This document shows, one piece after another, positions 54,708 through 63,426 of a DNA stretch of 64,000 nt. Source of the DNA: Corynebacterium mustelae (lineage in GTDB: Bacteria > Actinomycetota > Actinomycetes > Mycobacteriales > Mycobacteriaceae); the NCBI RefSeq assembly GCF_001020985.1, contig NZ_CP011542.1:2604001-2668000 (forward strand), given 5' to 3'. Positions within the stretch are counted from its first letter, which is position 1, and the number at the start of each line of letters is the position of its first letter. Under the pieces are notes generated by a model. The model saw nothing but the letters and a program-made list of their open reading frames with translations. It searched no databases and was not told the origin of the DNA. The position numbers and the translations under genes were made by a program.

Positions 54708-54735
54708 CACAACAATAACTAATAACCATTCGTTA
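54708..54735. promoter_or_regulatory. Predicted TetR operator, acyl-CoA dehydrogenase/TetR intergenic region
   Basis: The stretch at 54708-54732 recurs at 55470-55494 with one mismatch in 25. Within it, TAACTAATAACCATTCGTTA (54716-54735) is an imperfect palindrome of form TAACnAATnnnnATTnGTTA. Position between divergent genes suits autoregulation and control of the beta-oxidation operon. Confidence 0.65.
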
Positions 54736-54839
54736 AAACGAGTATGACGCAGATCTCAATAACTGTCAATACATCGCTCTAAAATTGCGAAAACCCAAAG
54801 AAACAAACCGAATGGTAATTCGCAGGAAATTCGACCACA

Positions 54840-55430
54840 ATGACAGACATGAAGAAGCTCACGCGCAGAACCGAAATCCTCGCCGCAGCCCTCGAGATCA
54901 TCGCCGAACGCGGCTATTACGGGACTGGCATGCAAGACATTGCGGAGGCCATCGGAATTCGGGCATCGAGCCTGTATAACCACTTTTCTTCCAAGCATGA
55001 AATCCTGGCAACGATCATGACCACCACCATGTCCGACCTTCTCACCCAACACGCCCGCGCCATCGCGGGAACAACGTCGCCTGCTGAAAAGCTCAGCGCA
55101 ACCATGGCGATCCACCTGCAGTTTCATGCGGAACGCCGATTGGAAATCCGGGTAACCAACCGGGAGATTTCCACCCTGCAAGACCCCGACCGCACCCTAC
55201 TGACCCAACTGCGACGCGATTACGTGAATAGATGGATCCGGATCATTGAGGACGGAATAACGGCAGGCGACTTCTCCTGCCCCGACCCGAAGATCGCCTC
55301 CTACGCACTCGTCGACATGGGGATGGGGGTTGCAAATTGGTACCGGCCCGACGGACCGCGCAGCTTAGCGGAGCTGCAAGAAACCTACTGCCGCATGGCT
55401 CTCAACGCGGTGGGGGTAGCCGAAATTTAA
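54840..55430 (+). CDS. TetR-family regulator of fatty-acid catabolism
   Basis: A 196-residue TetR protein. The N-terminal helix-turn-helix (residues 10-55) includes ILAAALEIIAERGYYGTGM, IAEAIGIRASSLYNHFSSK and an acyl-CoA-regulator-like C-terminal domain. It is divergent from the beta-oxidation operon and followed by the CoA-transferase gene. Both target promoter regions carry the same 25-bp element, so it is probably a repressor relieved by an acyl-CoA or acetoacetyl-CoA. The ATG has no strong ribosome binding site, so the mRNA could be leaderless or poorly translated. Confidence 0.85.
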   Translation: MTDMKKLTRRTEILAAALEIIAERGYYGTGMQDIAEAIGIRASSLYNHFSSKHEILATIMTTTMSDLLTQHARAIAGTTSPAEKLSATMAIHLQFHAERRLEIRVTNREISTLQDPDRTLLTQLRRDYVNRWIRIIEDGITAGDFSCPDPKIASYALVDMGMGVANWYRPDGPRSLAELQETYCRMALNAVGVAEI

Positions 55431-55469
55431 CCCCTCTTCCCCTACCCACCATTGGCATGTAACCTGCAT

Positions 55470-55494
55470 CACAACAATAACTAATCACCATTCG
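55470..55494. promoter_or_regulatory. Second copy of the predicted TetR operator, before the CoA-transferase
   Basis: This copy is 24/25 identical to 54708-54732 (single A-to-C change) and lies 38-62 bp upstream of the CoA-transferase ATG. The right palindrome arm seen at 54728-54735 is not conserved here, so the left arm and core may be the main contact. Confidence 0.6.
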
Positions 55495-55531
55495 CCTAAA
55501 TTCTTCCCGTCAGACCCAACAGAAGGAATGA

Positions 55532-57019
55532 ATGATGGTCGATAAAGTAGTGAGATCAGTTGACGAAGCCATCGCAGGGATCACGCCCGGCGCGAACCTT
55601 GCCATCGGTGGTTTCGGAATCTGCGGAAACCCCCTGGTGTTGATCGAGGCGATAGCCGAACGCGGCATCAACGATCTTGTGGTGTATTCCAATAACCCTG
55701 GTACACAGGTCACTGGCGAGTCTTTAGGGCTTGCACGGTTTAGCGAAAAGCACTTGATGCGTAAATTCGGCGGTTCCTATGTCGGTTTCAATATCGAATT
55801 TGAACGCCAGTACCTCAACGGCGAAATTGAGGTGGAGTTGATCCCCCAGGGCACGTTGGCGGAGCGGATGCGTGCAGGCGGCGCGGGAATTCCGGGGTTC
55901 TACACCGCCACCGGCGCCGATACCGCCGTCGCATTGGGCGGGTTGCCGCAGCGGTTTAACCCCGACGGTTCCATCGCGTCGCCGTCCCCGCCAAAAGAGA
56001 CCCGGGTGATGACCTTCCGTGGCGAGGAGCGCACCTTTGTTTTTGAGGAGGCAATCACTACGGATTTCGCATTGATCCGTGCCAAGAAAGGCGACCGGGC
56101 TGGAAATTTGGTGTTCAATCTTTCAGCCCAGAATTTCAATTTTGAAGCCGCCATGTGCGGTGGAATCACCATTGTTGAGGTTGAGGAGCTTGTCGAAACC
56201 GGCACCCTTGATCCGGATGAGATTCACCTACCGGGAATCTTCGTCGATCGGGTTCTACCGCTAAGCCCGGAACAGGTAGCAGCAAAACCAATTGAGATTA
56301 TCCGCACCCGTAGTGACGACGGCGGCCAGTCCCAGGCACACACCGATGCTGAGCTACTTAACCCAGACGGGAAGGGGTGGAGCCGCAGCGGCATTGGTAA
56401 CCGGGCAGCCCAGGAGCTTCGGGATGGCGAATACATCAACCTTGGGGTGGGGGTTCCCACCGAGGTGGCGAATTTCGTGCCGGAGGGGGTGACGGTAACC
56501 CTGCATGGTGAAAACGGCATTTTGAATATGGGCCCCTACCCCACCGAGTCAGAGGTTAACGCCGACTTGATCAACGCAGGAAAGACGACTGTCACGCTTA
56601 AGCCGGGCGGTGCCACCTTTAGTTCGTCGTTAAGCTTTGCGATGATTCGAGGCGGGCACATCAACACCGCGATCCTGGGGGCGTTGCAAGTTTCCGAGAA
56701 AGGCGATATTGCCAATTGGGGTATTCCTGGCAAAAAGATGAATGGCATGGGCGGAGCGATGGATCTAGTCAAAGGCGCCCAGCGAGTCATCGCGGTGTTA
56801 GATCACGTGAGCAAGGACGGCTCACCTAGATTGCTTGCTGAGTGCACCTATCCGCTTACCGCCGCTGGTGTGGTGCAGCGCATCATTACCAGCCTGGGGG
56901 TCTTCGACGTGGTTGACGATCATTTGAATCTCATCGAGCTTGCCCCTGGGGTCACGCTTGACGATATCGCCGCCAATACCGAAGCGCGGTACACGGTTGA
57001 TCCGTCGCTCAGCACCTAA
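55532..57019 (+). CDS. Fused 3-oxoacid CoA-transferase (SCOT-type, A and B subunits in one chain)
   Basis: A 495-residue CoA-transferase carrying the alpha subunit domain (residues 1-235, IAGITPGANLAIGGFGICGNP, FNIEFERQY) and beta subunit domain (from about 285, WSRSGIGNRAAQEL) with the catalytic-Glu motif GENGILNMGPYP. It would transfer CoA between succinate and acetoacetate or a related 3-oxoacid, linking ketone bodies to the thiolase product. Many bacteria encode separate A and B subunits; here they are fused, as in the mitochondrial enzyme. ATGs at 55532 and 55535 share the ribosome binding site GAAGGA. Confidence 0.88.
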   Translation: MMVDKVVRSVDEAIAGITPGANLAIGGFGICGNPLVLIEAIAERGINDLVVYSNNPGTQVTGESLGLARFSEKHLMRKFGGSYVGFNIEFERQYLNGEIEVELIPQGTLAERMRAGGAGIPGFYTATGADTAVALGGLPQRFNPDGSIASPSPPKETRVMTFRGEERTFVFEEAITTDFALIRAKKGDRAGNLVFNLSAQNFNFEAAMCGGITIVEVEELVETGTLDPDEIHLPGIFVDRVLPLSPEQVAAKPIEIIRTRSDDGGQSQAHTDAELLNPDGKGWSRSGIGNRAAQELRDGEYINLGVGVPTEVANFVPEGVTVTLHGENGILNMGPYPTESEVNADLINAGKTTVTLKPGGATFSSSLSFAMIRGGHINTAILGALQVSEKGDIANWGIPGKKMNGMGGAMDLVKGAQRVIAVLDHVSKDGSPRLLAECTYPLTAAGVVQRIITSLGVFDVVDDHLNLIELAPGVTLDDIAANTEARYTVDPSLST

Positions 57020-57026
57020 AACACTT

Positions 57027-57066
57027 AAGCCCCGGCCACCAATGACACGACTGGTGACCGGGGCTT
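57027..57066. terminator. Bidirectional terminator hairpin
   Basis: AAGCCCCGG (57027-57035) pairs with CCGGGGCTT (57058-57066), extended by CACCA/TGGTG inside. It lies between the convergent CoA-transferase and ankyrin genes. Confidence 0.8.
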
Positions 57067-57076
57067 ATGTGTGCTT

Positions 57077-57565
57077 TTAGCCAGCCAATGCCCGCAGACG
57101 CTCGGCTAATTCAGTTTGCCCAAACATATCGGCACAGGCGATTGCGTCGGGGTGGCCTGCTAGTGGGTTCGCGCCAGCGTCGATAAGCGCTTCAACAACG
57201 GCTGTTTCCTTTTTGAAAATAGCGCCCGCCAGTGGCGATTGCCCCCGGTCATTCAGTCGGTCCACGTCCGCCCCTACCTTAGCTAAGGCAGTCACGATGT
57301 CGGCATGCCCATTGTATGCAGCCAGCATCAGCAGGGAGTTTCCTTCATGGTTGGTCAGATTCGGGGACAGCCCAGCCTCCACGTATTGCACCAAATGCTC
57401 GGCGGCACCGGGGCCGCCGTTGCGGGCGAGATTAAAAAGTTTGGCTACGAATTGCTGCAATTCTGGTGGAAGTTCAGCGCTATCCTCCGGGGCAGCATCG
57501 TCGTTGATGGTGGCGTTGGCATAGGATTGTTCAAGTTCTTCAGAAGACATGGGCTTTTCAGACAT
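57077..57565 (-). CDS. Ankyrin-repeat protein
   Basis: A 162-residue cytoplasmic protein. An acidic N-terminal third is followed by about three ankyrin repeats: NHEGNSLLMLAAYNGHADIVTALAKVGADVDR, then NDRGQSPLAGAIFKKETAVVEALIDAGANP, and a capping repeat. Such repeats mediate protein binding. It is 18 bp downstream of holA and may be co-transcribed with it. No partner can be named. Confidence 0.85.
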   Translation of the reverse strand: MSEKPMSSEELEQSYANATINDDAAPEDSAELPPELQQFVAKLFNLARNGGPGAAEHLVQYVEAGLSPNLTNHEGNSLLMLAAYNGHADIVTALAKVGADVDRLNDRGQSPLAGAIFKKETAVVEALIDAGANPLAGHPDAIACADMFGQTELAERLRALAG

Positions 57566-57583
57566 GCCTTCATTCTAGGAACT

Positions 57584-58537
57584 TTAGCCCGCTAATTTGG
57601 CTATTTTTAGCACGGCGTTTTCCAATGCGAATTTCGGATCGCCACCTTGGCCTTTGACACTTGCATCAAGTTCCGCGATCACAATCACTGCCTCGCTGAC
57701 CGCATCGCCGGACCAACGCCTAGCTAATTGGGCAGTTTTTTCTAAAACGAAGGGATGCATACCCAACTTGCCTGCTAGGGATTTATCCACCCGCCCCCGC
57801 AGACTATAAAGCCGCGCTATAGCTGATACTTTCATCGACAACGCCGCCGCTAAGGCCGCCGGTTCCAATCCCAGTTGCAGCGCCCGGCGCATACTGGCTA
57901 TAGCCCGCCTGCTGTTACCGCTGCAGGCTAAGTCAGCTATATCGAAACCAGACACCTCCGCCACCCCGGCGTAATATTCCCGGACTTTCGCCTCGGTGAT
58001 TTCGCCTTGGGTGTCGGCCACTAGTTGGCTAACAGCGCTGGCTAGTTCCCGCAAATCTGAACCCACGCCTTCTAGTAATGCATGCACCACATCCGGAGTG
58101 GGGCGCACCCCGTGTCGACGAAATTCTGCGGTCACCCAGCTGGTTTTCGCACTTGCTTTTAGTTTGGGAACCTCATGAACTTCGGCAATTTTCTTCAGCT
58201 TAGGCACCATTGATTTCGTGCGTCCCCCACCGGAATGCACGATAATCAGGTAGATTCCAGGTCCCGGATCGACCGCAAATTTCAACACAAGCTCGGCTGG
58301 TTCTTTCCCCGCTTCCTCCATTTTGTTCAACACGATAATGCGATCCTCGCCGAAAAGGGAGGGGCTGCACATGTCAATGATTTCCGCCTCGGTGACGTCA
58401 CCGGCCCGCACGGTGGTTACCACCAGGTTTTCGCCCTCCGGTGATTGTTCCCTCAGTGAAGCAACAACCTCTAGCCGGGCGCGCTCGGCGAGGAATTCTT
58501 CATCGCCGACGATCAAATGAACCTGTGGATTGGGCAT
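57584..58537 (-). CDS. holA: DNA polymerase III subunit delta
   Basis: A 317-residue clamp-loader delta subunit. It has VHLIVGDEEFLAERA at the start, the VLNKMEEAGK strand, and the helical collar region (LGLEPAALAAALSMKVSAIARLYSL). It opens the beta clamp during loading. Its place next to comEC and close to rpsT is the usual actinobacterial arrangement. Confidence 0.92.
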   Translation of the reverse strand: MPNPQVHLIVGDEEFLAERARLEVVASLREQSPEGENLVVTTVRAGDVTEAEIIDMCSPSLFGEDRIIVLNKMEEAGKEPAELVLKFAVDPGPGIYLIIVHSGGGRTKSMVPKLKKIAEVHEVPKLKASAKTSWVTAEFRRHGVRPTPDVVHALLEGVGSDLRELASAVSQLVADTQGEITEAKVREYYAGVAEVSGFDIADLACSGNSRRAIASMRRALQLGLEPAALAAALSMKVSAIARLYSLRGRVDKSLAGKLGMHPFVLEKTAQLARRWSGDAVSEAVIVIAELDASVKGQGGDPKFALENAVLKIAKLAG

Positions 58538-58584
58538 GTCCCATACTTTAACCCATGCTCGAAAAAGGGTGCAGGATTGCGGCC

Positions 58585-60300
58585 TTAAAAACTCCCATCC
58601 ACCGCATGTTGAGTACCGTCGCTATACACAATGACGCCCGGAGCCTGATCGACAAAGATTACCGGGATACCCTCTCGTGTAATGGTGGGGCGGTGAATTG
58701 GTTTCACCTGTACGCCCCGGCGCGCTGGCGGAGCGCGTAACACCAAAACAGCTTCGGTACCTGGTGGTATTCCGTCGCTTCGCCCGTCGCGGTTCACGTC
58801 GCGTCCGAGTTTTTCTAATTCCTTGATGTCTGAAACCGTAACGGTTAATAGGCTTCGGGGGTCGCGTGGCTGTGGGCGACTGAGATCTAACGGTTGGCTA
58901 GGAATGACCACCATCGCAATGATTAGTACTATCAGGGTTTTAAACAACCGCCGATACAGTAACACCACCACCCAGCAGGCGGCGAGCAGTGCCCACCAGA
59001 AAGCAAAAGGCGAATCGATGCTAAGTTGCGCCCCAGGCAAGCGGGCTGTGGTTTTAGCGATAAACACCACCCACTGTGCTAAGGGATCTAAAAGAAGAAT
59101 CAGCGGCATGGCGATGCTGGGGTGGATGATACTTAATACAACAGACGCCATTCCGAGCAAGGTGATGGGCGCAACCACCGGTGCGGTGAGGATGTTTGCC
59201 AGCACCGCAACAACAGAAATGGTTCCGCTCATGGTGGCGACAATCGGCATGGTGACCAATTGGGCAGCTAATGCCACGGCTAACGCCCGTAGGAGGATGG
59301 CAGGAACTGGAAGTAAAACGAAAAATCTCAGTAGAACTGGGTAAAGAAGCAGGATTCCTGCGGTTGCGGCTACCGATAATATAAATCCGAAGTGTGAAGC
59401 CAAACTTGTATCCCACAACAGCAACCCGATAATCGTCAGCGCTAGACCATGAATCGGGGTGCTGGTGCTGGAAGCAACAACCGCCACCACAGCTGCCACG
59501 CTGGTGACCGTGGCACGTAATACCGAAGGTTCTGGGCCTACTAGTGTCACGAATGCAAGCATGGCAACCAGCACCACACAGCTACGTAGCAGCAACGTTA
59601 ATCGGGCTGCTACCAGCGCCACACAGGTCGCAACGATCGCCACATTGGCACCAGAAACCGCCGTGAGATGCGCCAAGCCGCTTGCTTTCACAACCTCGCT
59701 AAATTCCGCCGATTGCGCGGTGGTATCTCCTAGCACCATGGCGGGAATGAGCGCGGCTGCATCCCCCTCAATATAGCGTGATACTGCGTGAGTAAAGCTG
59801 GTGTTGATCGCGTTGCTGACCGCATGGGTTATGTGTGGAGACGCAAGTATGTGCCAGTCCTGGGCTGTAATAAGGATGTGGCTTAATCCGATCCGATTGC
59901 TCGTTACCACGTTGCCTGTGATTTCTATCGTGGCACCGGGAGGCATATTAAGCGGTGTATCGGACATGACCGGAATATACGTTGGGTAATCCGCAACTCT
60001 AATGTCCTGCACCCAACCGCTGTTAGTGCGCCTGGGTCGTGATACTGCCGTTGCGATGATGGTTCTTGCCCATTCATACTGATCCACTTGCCGCACCCGC
60101 ATCAGGGAAATCATAAGTGTGCTCGATCCCAGCAGCCCGCACATAATCGCCTGGCCGACATCAACTTTCAGGCAACCGATGAGCGAAATGCCGAAAACAA
60201 TCACCACGATCCAAAGACCGCTACCGCCGCGCAGCCAGATCGCAGCAAAGCTTAGTGCCCACACCACCAAGGCACTAGGTGCCAGCCGCCATTGCGTCAC
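58585..60300 (-). CDS. comEC: ComEC/Rec2-family DNA channel protein without metallo-beta-lactamase domain
   Basis: A 571-residue membrane protein with about ten hydrophobic segments and the competence-domain signature HLTAVSGANVAIV. ComEC forms the inner-membrane channel for single-stranded DNA in transformation. The C-terminal metallo-beta-lactamase domain seen in Bacillus ComEC is missing. Instead there is a soluble tail of about 100 residues with an EF-hand/dockerin-like loop (DVNRDGRSDG). The GTG start overlaps the comEA stop by four bases, so the pair is translationally coupled. Natural transformation in this organism is not proven by these genes. Confidence 0.88.
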   Translation of the reverse strand: MTQWRLAPSALVVWALSFAAIWLRGGSGLWIVVIVFGISLIGCLKVDVGQAIMCGLLGSSTLMISLMRVRQVDQYEWARTIIATAVSRPRRTNSGWVQDIRVADYPTYIPVMSDTPLNMPPGATIEITGNVVTSNRIGLSHILITAQDWHILASPHITHAVSNAINTSFTHAVSRYIEGDAAALIPAMVLGDTTAQSAEFSEVVKASGLAHLTAVSGANVAIVATCVALVAARLTLLLRSCVVLVAMLAFVTLVGPEPSVLRATVTSVAAVVAVVASSTSTPIHGLALTIIGLLLWDTSLASHFGFILSVAATAGILLLYPVLLRFFVLLPVPAILLRALAVALAAQLVTMPIVATMSGTISVVAVLANILTAPVVAPITLLGMASVVLSIIHPSIAMPLILLLDPLAQWVVFIAKTTARLPGAQLSIDSPFAFWWALLAACWVVVLLYRRLFKTLIVLIIAMVVIPSQPLDLSRPQPRDPRSLLTVTVSDIKELEKLGRDVNRDGRSDGIPPGTEAVLVLRAPPARRGVQVKPIHRPTITREGIPVIFVDQAPGVIVYSDGTQHAVDGSF

Positions 60301-61085
60301 AACGTAACCTCTTCGGCAATCGCACTGAACTTGGCTGGCCCGATGCCTTTGACTTCTTGGAGTTGCTCAACGCTGGAAAACCCGCCGTGGCTTTCCCGAT
60401 ATGCCACGATCGCCTGCGCGGTTTTCTCCCCTACCCCGGGAAGCGTGGTTAATTCCGTTACCGTGGCCGTGTTAATCGAGAGCTTTCCCACCATGCCACC
60501 GCCCACCGCTCCGCTTATCGATGCCCCTTGTCCAGCAAAAAGTTGAGGCGGCGCCGTAACCGGGTCGTCAACGTGGGGGACGAATATCTGTTCGCCGTCG
60601 ACAAGCTTCTGCGCGAGGTTCAACCCCAGTGTCGCCGCCTGCGGTTTCAACTGAGCTTTCTCCAGTGCGTCTGCGACCCGGGCATTGTGGGCGAGTGTGA
60701 TCAGACCGGATTGTTCCACCTCGCCGACGACACTGACAACAATGCTTGTCGACGCCGCCGCTTCATCGCTAATCGGATTCCTCTCAGCCCCAGCATGTGG
60801 TGGTATGTGCCGATCAGGCAGTGACGAATGCGCCGAGGCGATCGATACTGGAACTGGTGTTGAGGTTTCGGTGAAAAGATTCCAGGCCACAGCAAGCACT
60901 GAGACGACAGCGATCACAAACCCTAACGCCAGCGCCGCCCGGGGATTAATTCGCCACTGGATGTCAGCTGGTACGGGAAAATTCACCGCTAGTTCTTCTT
61001 CTGTTCCTAGCGGAGCGGTAATGTCACCCAATCGTTGCCTCACTGATGCGGCAACCTCATGACGTAGAAAACCGAAACGTCTCAT
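60297..61085 (-). CDS. comEA: ComEA-like DNA-binding receptor (SLBB and helix-hairpin-helix)
   Basis: A 262-residue membrane-anchored DNA receptor. A cytoplasmic N-terminal stretch of about 45 residues precedes one membrane segment (AALALGFVIAVVSVLAVAWNLF). An SLBB domain follows (VVSVVGEVEQSGLITL to QIFVPHVDDP), then two helix-hairpin-helix motifs (LSINTATVTELTTLPGVG and FSSVEQLQEVKGIGPAKF). It hands DNA to ComEC. It is the first gene of the comEA-comEC pair. Confidence 0.9.
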   Translation of the reverse strand: MRRFGFLRHEVAASVRQRLGDITAPLGTEEELAVNFPVPADIQWRINPRAALALGFVIAVVSVLAVAWNLFTETSTPVPVSIASAHSSLPDRHIPPHAGAERNPISDEAAASTSIVVSVVGEVEQSGLITLAHNARVADALEKAQLKPQAATLGLNLAQKLVDGEQIFVPHVDDPVTAPPQLFAGQGASISGAVGGGMVGKLSINTATVTELTTLPGVGEKTAQAIVAYRESHGGFSSVEQLQEVKGIGPAKFSAIAEEVTL

Positions 61086-61151
61086 ACCTTTGACGCTAAA
61101 TCGAAATATCAGCTGCGCGAAAGGGCTACTTCGGTTCTGTGGATAACTACC

Positions 61152-61182
61152 GCCTTACTGAAAACAACATTTTCAGTAAGGC
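61152..61182 (-). terminator. Strong inverted repeat between degV and comEA
   Basis: GCCTTACTGAAAA (61152-61164) and TTTTCAGTAAGGC (61170-61182) form a perfect 13-bp stem with a CAACA loop. It is probably the terminator of the degV unit, or an attenuator ahead of comEA, as both lie on the minus strand. Confidence 0.65.
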
Positions 61183-61215
61183 CCACATCCCTGTGGAAAA
61201 CCCACCTTTAGCGGA

Positions 61216-62076
61216 CTACTCCGCCCCCGCAGTGGCGCCGGAATCCACAGCAGTTTCGGTCTCCGACGCAGGTGGCTGCGCCACTTCATCTTCGCGTTGC
61301 GAAAACACAGTGGATACCCCCAACGCCCCCGGACCACAATGGACAGCCAAAATCGGATCCATCTCCGTAATCATGATTGATGACCCCACTGGTAGTTCAC
61401 CGTATAGCTGTGTCTCCAACGTGCGCGCGGCCTCCCGCGCTTCATTCTGCTGGATAGCAATAAACACCGGCTGCCCCGCAGCGCGGTCACAAATAAGTTC
61501 CGTTAGCTTTGCAAAAGCCTTCGATTGGGTACGGGTCTTAACCGCCAATTCAATCCGACCGTCGGTGATCTGCATGATCGGCTTCGTCGCAAGTGCCGTC
61601 GACACCACTGCGGTGGTCGCCGAAATTCGGCCCGACCGCCGGATCTCATCAATCCGGTGCAAATAAATCCATGTCTGTGACCGAGCGAGGGTATCCTCTG
61701 CTAACTCGACACATTCGGTCACGGTTGCCCCATCCAGCGCCAACCGGGCAGCCGCCATCGCTGCCGCCCCCACGCACATACCTATGCTTTGGGTGTCAAT
61801 GACCGTCACCGCACCATCGAACACCCCCGACGCGGTGACCGCCGCAGACCAGGTGGCTGATAAATCTTTCGACAAATGAAGAGCAACTACCCCGCTATCA
61901 CCACCGCGCTCCAACTGCCGTGCATAGGCGGCTGTTAATTCCAACGCGGAAAGCCCAGATGTGGAGCGCTCGTCGTCATCACCCATCAGATGCAATCCGA
62001 CAACAGTAATCCCCAGATCCGCAGCCACCTGGGGTGGAACCCCGGACGAAGAATCAGTAACTATCCGAACTGGCAT
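61216..62076 (-). CDS. DegV-family fatty-acid-binding protein
   Basis: A 286-residue DegV protein. Typical motifs are the N-terminal IVTDSSSGVP, LHLSKDLSATWSAA, VIDTQSIGMCVG and the late HCGPGALGV. Members bind fatty acids and some (FakB) present them to a fatty-acid kinase for phosphorylation. No FakA-like kinase gene is next to it. It lies 11 bp downstream of the phosphatase gene and is likely co-transcribed with it. The last 30 residues are acidic and Ala/Thr-rich. Confidence 0.88.
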   Translation of the reverse strand: MPVRIVTDSSSGVPPQVAADLGITVVGLHLMGDDDERSTSGLSALELTAAYARQLERGGDSGVVALHLSKDLSATWSAAVTASGVFDGAVTVIDTQSIGMCVGAAAMAAARLALDGATVTECVELAEDTLARSQTWIYLHRIDEIRRSGRISATTAVVSTALATKPIMQITDGRIELAVKTRTQSKAFAKLTELICDRAAGQPVFIAIQQNEAREAARTLETQLYGELPVGSSIMITEMDPILAVHCGPGALGVSTVFSQREDEVAQPPASETETAVDSGATAGAE

Positions 62077-62087
62077 CCTACAATCCT

Positions 62088-62825
62088 TTATTTACCCGGC
62101 GCGCCGGCCTCACCGATCGTCGAAAAGTTCGGCGACTTTAGACCTAAGGCCACTCCCATGTTCCACCCATCGAGATACCACCGCGCGGTGTCAATAGTAT
62201 CTGGGGTAAAGCGCGTGAATCGGCGTTTGCCATTGCTATCTAGTTCAAACTTCGGCCGGGCAGTCAATTGTGCCCAACAGGTATTGCCCAATCCAGAAAA
62301 CATTGGGTACTGCGGAACCTCAAGATTCAAAAGATTGGAAGTTAACGCGCTAATCGTGCCACCATGGGCTACCAGCAGCACCGTACCATCGTCCCATTGC
62401 TGATTGTCCCGCATCAATTCATCAACCACCGGACGGGCACGCCGTGCCACATCGACACGCGACTCGCCTCCGCCGGGCGGAGCCCAAGTGGGATCGTGGC
62501 GCCATACTGCCCGCATCCCCGGATACATCGCATCCACTTCGTTACGGGACCGAGCCTGCCAGTCGCCTAGGTGGGTCTCCCGAAGCCGGGGGTCTTTCTT
62601 CACAGCGACCCCAAGCCGGTCCCCAACCACAGTGGCGGTGTCATATGCGCGGTTCAAGTCGGAGGAAACAATGGTGGAGATATTCAGCGTGGAAAGGAAA
62701 TCCGCCGCTGCCTCAGCTTGCGCTACACCCAACTCACTGAGTTCAGTATTCAGGTGCCCCTGCATACGTTTGGTCGCATTGTATTCAGTCTGTCCATGGC
62801 GCAACAGAATTAGGCGGCGAGTCAT
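62088..62825 (-). CDS. gpgP: Histidine-phosphatase family protein, probable glucosyl-3-phosphoglycerate phosphatase
   Basis: A 245-residue phosphoglycerate-mutase-fold phosphatase with the catalytic RHG motif (ILLRHGQTEYN), SSDLNRAYDTA, the Glu in ETHLGDWQ and the second His in LLVAHGGT. In mycobacteria the orthologue at this locus (Rv2419c, beside the rsfS gene) dephosphorylates glucosyl-3-phosphoglycerate in methylglucose lipopolysaccharide synthesis. The same gene order here supports the name, although substrate is not proven by sequence. It lies 6 bp after rsfS. Confidence 0.8.
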   Translation of the reverse strand: MTRRLILLRHGQTEYNATKRMQGHLNTELSELGVAQAEAAADFLSTLNISTIVSSDLNRAYDTATVVGDRLGVAVKKDPRLRETHLGDWQARSRNEVDAMYPGMRAVWRHDPTWAPPGGGESRVDVARRARPVVDELMRDNQQWDDGTVLLVAHGGTISALTSNLLNLEVPQYPMFSGLGNTCWAQLTARPKFELDSNGKRRFTRFTPDTIDTARWYLDGWNMGVALGLKSPNFSTIGEAGAPGK

Positions 62826-62831
62826 GATGAT

Positions 62832-63296
62832 CTACAGCTCCTCTTGTGGCTCTGGCTCAGCAAGCGGAATATCATCCAACGACTCAGCGGTGCGAATATC
62901 AACCTCGCTGGCCCAGTCGTCGGGTCGCACCATCGTGTCAATGCCTTCAACATCGATCAACGGGCAATCTTGGTATAGCCGATCCAAACCATAAAAATCA
63001 CGCTCAATATTGCGTTGCACATGGATAACCAGCATTCCGTAATCCAGCAGCACCCACCGGTTTTCCCGGTTACCTTCGCGCCCCTTGGGTTCGTGCCCAC
63101 GTTTGGTCAGCTCGTCTTCAATTTCCTCGACGATAGCGCGCACCTGGCGTTCGTTGTCAGCACATGCCAACACGAAAACCTCAGCGACATCCATAACATT
63201 CGATACGTCGATGACGGCGATGTTAGTTGCAAGTTTCTCATCCGCGGCGCGGGCGGCTACTTTTGCAATCTCAATTGTGTCTAAAGAAGCAGTCAC
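62832..63296 (-). CDS. rsfS: Ribosome silencing factor RsfS (DUF143/Iojap)
   Basis: A 154-residue RsfS/Iojap protein, which binds uL14 of the 50S subunit and blocks subunit joining under starvation. Motifs are NIAVIDVSNVMDVAEVFVLAC, ENRWVLLDYGMLVIHV and FYGLDRLYQDC. The C-terminal 30 residues are acidic and longer than in enterobacterial RsfS, as is usual in actinobacteria. It lies downstream of nadD with 130 bp between. Confidence 0.94.
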   Translation of the reverse strand: MTASLDTIEIAKVAARAADEKLATNIAVIDVSNVMDVAEVFVLACADNERQVRAIVEEIEDELTKRGHEPKGREGNRENRWVLLDYGMLVIHVQRNIERDFYGLDRLYQDCPLIDVEGIDTMVRPDDWASEVDIRTAESLDDIPLAEPEPQEEL

Positions 63297-63426
63297 AAAT
63301 ATTCCTAGTTCCTAATGTTGTTTAAATTTCCACTCTACAGTCTCCCATGAATGCTGGCAGCATATGAAACTACTCCCCGCATACGCATGCACAGGTTTTC
63401 CACGATGTGCAGCACTTTACCTACCA

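Noticed and set aside
61138..61146. Perfect DnaA box (TTATCCACA on the minus strand)
   Set aside because: A single box with no cluster, no dnaA/dnaN genes and no AT-rich unwinding region; not an origin.
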